From Treponema sp. (GTDB lineage: Bacteria > Spirochaetota > Spirochaetia > Treponematales > Breznakiellaceae), in assembly GCA_031272575.1 (NCBI GenBank), contig JAISTO010000210.1:1-15768 (forward strand): a stretch of DNA of 15,768 bases, written 5' to 3'. A program made the translations under genes and the position numbers. Of this stretch, positions 12,412 to 15,768 are shown one piece after another (position 1 is the first letter of the stretch; the number at the start of each line of letters is the position of its first letter). A model generated the notes under the pieces. It made no database searches, had not been told where the DNA came from, and saw nothing but the letters and a program-made list of their open reading frames with translations.

Positions 12412-13655
12412 CTTAAAAAATCCAACAGAGTCTGCGGGACTATTTTGGCGGCGGTTTGGAGCGCGGCTTTGTGGGCGAAGTCCATTTGGGCCATCTCCAT
12501 TGCCGCGTCCGCCATGTCAAGGGACTCCTCGCGGGCGAGCGCGCCGGTGACATTGGGTAGCTCCGCGTTGATCTTCTGCCACACATGGTCCGCGCGCTCC
12601 GCGCGGCTTCCCACCTCGGCGAGGCGGTTCTCCATGTTGCCGAGCGCGAGGTCGATGCCGCCTATGCCCTGGGAGCCGATGAACTCGGTATCACCCCGGA
12701 AGAGGGCGTCCCGCAGGCGGAGCACCATGTCGAAGACGGAGCCGCCGTTCACCTTTGCGCCCGCGTTCCAGTTCGGCGCGCCCTGCTCCCCGCCCTCGGC
12801 GATCAGCCCCAGGTCCCGCATGACGGTGGAGCCCTCGGCGTCCTCGAGCCGGATCAGGTGCGGGTTCGTCCCCTCGAGCGCGAGGCCCCGTGACTCCACG
12901 TCGATGTGCGCGGTCACCGGCGCGGGCGAGTCGTTGATCTTCGCGGCGATGACATTCACCGTATCGCCGGCCCGCACCGGAATCTCCACGCCGTCCAGGA
13001 AGAAGGCCCCGTCCGACGCGGCCTGCCAGGTGGAGGCGTCGGTACCGGAGATCACTTCCATCTTCTCGGCCCAGAACGCCTCGCCGCCCGCGATGTCGAG
13101 CGGCAGGTACGAGCGCTCGGTCACTTCCGCGCTCCGGCCGAGCCCGGCCCCGCGGTACTCGACGCTCAGCGGCATAGTCTCGCCGCCGCCCTCCACGGCC
13201 CCTTCCCGCACGAGGAACGGCTCGGTGAAGGACTTGTCCCCGGAGAAGAGCCGGTTCCCGTCCGGGCCGAGCGCGTTCGCCGCAGCGGCCAGTTCCTTCA
13301 CCAGTTCGTTCACCTCGACCGCCATGCCGCGCAGGTCGTCCTGTGTGTAGACGCCGTTGGCGCCCTGCACGGAAAGGTCGCGCACCCGCTGGAGCAGGGA
13401 GACCGCGTGCTGCATATACAGGTCCTGTTGACGGAAATGATCCCGCGCGTAGAGGCTGTTCTGTTCAAACTGCTGGAGCCGCCCCAGGTAAGACGCGTAG
13501 CGCACCGCGTGGCTCGCGGCAATCGGGTCGTCGCGCAGTTCATTGATACGGCGCTGCGCGGCAATCTTCGACTGCGCCTTCGCAAGCCCCTCTTCCTGCC
13601 GCCGCAGCGCGTACTGCACGCTGTCATTCGGCATATTCGTCGCTATTCGCTGCAT
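12408..13655 (-). CDS. flgL: Flagellar hook-filament junction protein FlgL (HAP3)
   Basis: 415 residues, a structural protein that joins the hook-associated FlgK to the flagellin filament; exported by the flagellar type III system and in spirochaetes located in the periplasmic flagella. The N-terminal helix MQRIATNMPNDSVQYALRRQ and the RINELRDDPIAASHAVRY stretch (36-53) are the flagellin-like D0/D1 region. The C-terminal segment SLDMADAAMEMAQMDFAHKA to KIVPQTLLDFLR is the matching flagellin C region. AGGAGG (13669-13664) lies 8 nt before the ATG, and the gap to flgK is only 21 nt, so both are one operon. The stop codon TAG is formed by the first heptad of the repeat array beyond it. Confidence 0.95.
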   Translation of the reverse strand: MQRIATNMPNDSVQYALRRQEEGLAKAQSKIAAQRRINELRDDPIAASHAVRYASYLGRLQQFEQNSLYARDHFRQQDLYMQHAVSLLQRVRDLSVQGANGVYTQDDLRGMAVEVNELVKELAAAANALGPDGNRLFSGDKSFTEPFLVREGAVEGGGETMPLSVEYRGAGLGRSAEVTERSYLPLDIAGGEAFWAEKMEVISGTDASTWQAASDGAFFLDGVEIPVRAGDTVNVIAAKINDSPAPVTAHIDVESRGLALEGTNPHLIRLEDAEGSTVMRDLGLIAEGGEQGAPNWNAGAKVNGGSVFDMVLRLRDALFRGDTEFIGSQGIGGIDLALGNMENRLAEVGSRAERADHVWQKINAELPNVTGALAREESLDMADAAMEMAQMDFAHKAALQTAAKIVPQTLLDFLR

Positions 13656-13676
13656 TGCTTAGTCCTCCTCTTCCCG

Positions 13677-15572
13677 CTATACGCCCATGCGGTTGATCAG
13701 GGTGTCCAGCATGGAATTCACCGTGGTGATGAAGCGTGCCGCCGCCGCGTAGCCATGCTGGTACTTGATCATGTTGGCCAGTTCCTCGTCCATGTTCACG
13801 CCGGATATGGACTGGCGCATATCCCGCAATTCCTTCATGATCAGGTTCTGGGTTTCGAGCGCGCGTCCGGCCTGCTCACCCAGCAAGCCTATGCGTCCGG
13901 CCGAGTCCGCGAAGTAGTCGTCGAAAGTGCGCTGCTGGCCCACCATGACTTCGTTGTTGCGGATAGCGGCGATGGCCAGCGCGGCCTCGCCGTTCCCCGG
14001 GTTCGCGGGCCGGCCGTTCTCGCCGAAGCCCGCGGCCACCGCAAGCGGGTCCCGCGTGATCTGCTCGTTGAGCGCGATCCAGCCGGAGGGGTGCGCAATC
14101 GGCGCAAGGCCGTACGTGCCGGTGCCGCCCCGCAGCGCGGCGACCGCGTCAGGCCCCTCCCAGTCGTACGCGCCCTCCGCGCCCTGGCCCGCGAGCAGCC
14201 CCGCGTAGCCTGAAAGAAACTGCCCCGAGTCCTCGACATGGCGTATCACGAAGTCCGGGTTCGCGGGCGTCTCGGAAGTCGTCGCCTTCAGATTGAGGCG
14301 GCCCTCGCGGTCGAGGCGCGCGGTCACCTCCGCGCCGGCGTTGTTTATGCGGGCGATCACATCCGACACCGTGTCGGTCGGATAGTAATCCACCTGCCGG
14401 TTCCCGCCGGCCGCCGATATGGTGATGCTCCCCACAATGCCGATCTGCGCCTTGCTTTCGAGGCGCTGCTCACCGGTCATACTGAACACATAACTCGAAT
14501 CGTACGCGCCGTCCCCGTCGCGGTCGTAATTGCCGTTCACATTGGTGACAAAAGGCCGCTCCACAAAAAAGTCCAGCCCCGTCGTGCCGTTCGCGCCGTA
14601 CGCCTCACGGTGCACCTCGTTCACCAGCCCCGCGAAGTGCATCGTCATGTTGTCGAGGGTCTGGATTTCATTCCGTATCGTCGAGTCGCGCAGTTCCACG
14701 AGCGCGCCCAGTTTGCCCGAGTGATCCCCGGCGGGCATTTCGAGGGCATCCGCGGTATCCGCCCACACGATGCGGGAATAGCCCTCGTTGTCCGCGTCCC
14801 GCTCCGTGGCGAACTGCCGGCCTATATGCCCCTGCACCAAAACGCGCCCGCCCGTGTGCACGAGGAACTCGTCGGGGTCGCGGGTGTCGACGCTAATGTT
14901 TATAAGTGATGACAGGCTGTCCACGAGGAGGTCACGGCGGTCGAGCAGGTCGTTGGGGTTGTCCCCCTGGGCTTTGATCTTTTGGATATCGTTGTTCAGG
15001 CCCGCTAGCTGCCTTGACAGGTCGTTCACTTTTTCGACCGTGAGTCGAATGTCGTTCTCGGTCATGTCGGCCAGGCTCCGCAGCGCGTTGTAGCGCTCGT
15101 GGATGCCCTCCACCAGGGTCTTGCCGCGCTCCACCACCGCGGTGCGCGGGGCCGTGTCCGCGGGGTGGATAGACAGTTCCTGCCACGCGTTCCAGAACGA
15201 GTCCATCTTCGCGCGCAGCGAGGTGTCCCCGGGCTCCAGGTAAGTCTGCTCGATCATGCGGATGTAGGGATCGCGGGTCGTCCAGTAGCCCTCGCCCCCG
15301 GCCTGGCTCACGATGCGGCGATCCAACAGCGCGTCCCGCACCCGCTCGATCCGCTCGACGCTTACCCCCTGCCCGATCTGCCCGGGGGTCTCCGCCCGGT
15401 TCAGCCCCGGCAGGAAGATCGGCTCGAAGGCCTGCATCTCGACCCGCTGCCGCGAGTAGCCCTCGGTCGACGCGTTCGTGAGGTTGTGCCCCGTGACGTT
15501 CAGCGCCGTCTCGTGCGCCATAACGCCCCGTTTCCCTATTTCGATCCCCATAAAGGTTGATGTATTTGCCAT
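13677..15572 (-). CDS. flgK: Flagellar hook-associated protein FlgK (HAP1)
   Basis: 631 residues, longer than the E. coli protein (about 547) because of a larger variable middle. FlgK is the first hook-filament junction protein, assembled on the hook cap. The N-terminus MANTSTFMGIEIGKRGVMAHE with NVTGHNLTNASTEGYSRQRV (26-45) is the rod/hook/HAP family signature. A conserved region with QLAGLNNDIQKIKAQGDNPNDLLDRRD follows near residue 190-215. The C-terminal GVNMDEELANMIKYQHGYAAAARF...DTLINRMGV is the terminal D0 helix. The ATG has AAGGA six bases upstream and a sigma-28 promoter 51 nt upstream. It is the first gene of the flagellar operon that continues with flgL and probably fliW-csrA. Confidence 0.97.
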   Translation of the reverse strand: MANTSTFMGIEIGKRGVMAHETALNVTGHNLTNASTEGYSRQRVEMQAFEPIFLPGLNRAETPGQIGQGVSVERIERVRDALLDRRIVSQAGGEGYWTTRDPYIRMIEQTYLEPGDTSLRAKMDSFWNAWQELSIHPADTAPRTAVVERGKTLVEGIHERYNALRSLADMTENDIRLTVEKVNDLSRQLAGLNNDIQKIKAQGDNPNDLLDRRDLLVDSLSSLINISVDTRDPDEFLVHTGGRVLVQGHIGRQFATERDADNEGYSRIVWADTADALEMPAGDHSGKLGALVELRDSTIRNEIQTLDNMTMHFAGLVNEVHREAYGANGTTGLDFFVERPFVTNVNGNYDRDGDGAYDSSYVFSMTGEQRLESKAQIGIVGSITISAAGGNRQVDYYPTDTVSDVIARINNAGAEVTARLDREGRLNLKATTSETPANPDFVIRHVEDSGQFLSGYAGLLAGQGAEGAYDWEGPDAVAALRGGTGTYGLAPIAHPSGWIALNEQITRDPLAVAAGFGENGRPANPGNGEAALAIAAIRNNEVMVGQQRTFDDYFADSAGRIGLLGEQAGRALETQNLIMKELRDMRQSISGVNMDEELANMIKYQHGYAAAARFITTVNSMLDTLINRMGV

Positions 15573-15622
15573 GCTTTTTCCTTTTCACTCCGCTGCGACA
15601 CGAAAACAGTCTTTCGTTTAAA

Positions 15623-15649
15623 GTATCGGCACCAGAAAAAAAAGGTTTA
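15623..15649 (-). promoter_or_regulatory. Sigma-28 (FliA) promoter of flgK
   Basis: On the minus strand CTAAA (TAAA at 15649-15646) is followed by exactly 15 nt and GCCGATAC (15630-15623), against the consensus TAAA-N15-GCCGATAA: one mismatch. The predicted transcript begins near 15616, leaving a leader of about 44 nt with the flgK ribosome-binding site. The spacer contains a T8 run. The heptad array at 15655 starts 5 nt beyond the -35 box. Confidence 0.85.
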
Positions 15650-15654
15650 GGGAT

Positions 15655-15696
15655 GGGGTGGGGAGTAGGGAATAGGGAGTGGGGAGTGGGGGGAGT
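15655..15696. repeat. G-rich heptad array upstream of the flgK promoter
   Basis: Six units: GGGGTGG, GGAGTAG, GGAATAG, GGAGTGG twice and, after a phase shift, GGGGAGT. This is the same family as the flgL-fliW arrays. It lies immediately upstream of the sigma-28 -35 box, on the non-coding side. Confidence 0.9.
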
Positions 15697-15741
15697 GATG
15701 CGAGGGCTTTGAGCGAGGGCATGGGTGGGGAGTGGCGCCTG

Positions 15742-15768
15742 TTGGGAATTGGGACTTGGGAATTGAGT
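15742..15768. repeat. Second heptad family (TTGGGAA/C), running off the window edge
   Basis: TTGGGAA, TTGGGAC, TTGGGAA and a partial TTGAGT follow one another with exact 7-nt period to the end of the window. The unit differs from GGGGAGT but has the same length and G-rich character. The remainder of 15697-15741 has isolated GGGG tracts and no gene. Confidence 0.75.

Noticed and set aside
12906..14213. 435-codon plus-strand frame opposite flgL and flgK
   Set aside because: It is antisense to two well-supported flagellar genes and rich in Arg/His/Val as expected for a shadow frame in G+C-rich DNA.

Overview
The window is a chromosomal segment of a G+C-rich spirochaete, most likely a Treponema-like member of Treponematales. 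The order flgK-flgL-fliW-csrA is the arrangement known from Treponema and Borrelia. It sits beside a V-type ATPase subunit D gene, a ThrH-type phosphatase and a very large OmpA/FlgD-Ig-like envelope protein, which fits that group. The species cannot be named from the sequence alone. Eleven protein genes are supported; I see no RNA gene, IS transposase or CRISPR array.

Layout. Positions 1-684 carry no credible gene and are a mosaic of dispersed repeats: a G-rich heptad array (61-98), a palindromic AATTCGCG-type element (128-217), two related GC-rich elements in opposite orientation (238-362 and 589-680) and an imperfect inverted repeat (449-570). I recognise nothing in 1-60. argS (721-2466, + strand) follows and converges on the other ten genes, all on the minus strand. 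Read in transcription order (right to left), these are flgK, flgL, fliW, csrA, thrH, a stand-alone receiver protein, a hybrid histidine kinase with receiver and HPt domains, a 1156-residue envelope protein (FecR-like region, eight Ig-like repeats, OmpA domain), V-ATPase subunit D, and a UspA-like protein.

How the genes fit together. flgK/flgL encode the hook-filament junction proteins, and FliW/CsrA are the post-transcriptional regulator pair of flagellin synthesis. flgK is preceded by an almost perfect sigma-28 promoter. The receiver gene, hybrid kinase gene and envelope protein gene are translationally coupled (1-nt overlap, then a 3-nt gap), suggesting a phosphorelay devoted to a cell-envelope function. 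Subunit D and the Usp share a 4-nt overlap and their own promoter.

Most interesting structure. (1) argS, ntpD and thrH each have a TTGACT -35 box 35-36 nt before the ATG and a -10 box 6-7 nt before it, so their mRNAs should be leaderless; the other genes have clear or weak Shine-Dalgarno sequences. (2) GGGGAGT-type heptad arrays recur four times. Two of them form a long inverted repeat with an inner hairpin between flgL and fliW; this structure supplies the flgL stop codon and can pair with the fliW ribosome-binding site. (3) Homopolymer tracts lie in the spacer of the flgK sigma-28 promoter, at codons 3-6 of the hybrid kinase, and in a slippery heptamer that could fuse subunit D to the Usp by a -1 frameshift. 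All functional statements rest on reading the sequence and knowledge of the families; no search or folding program was run.
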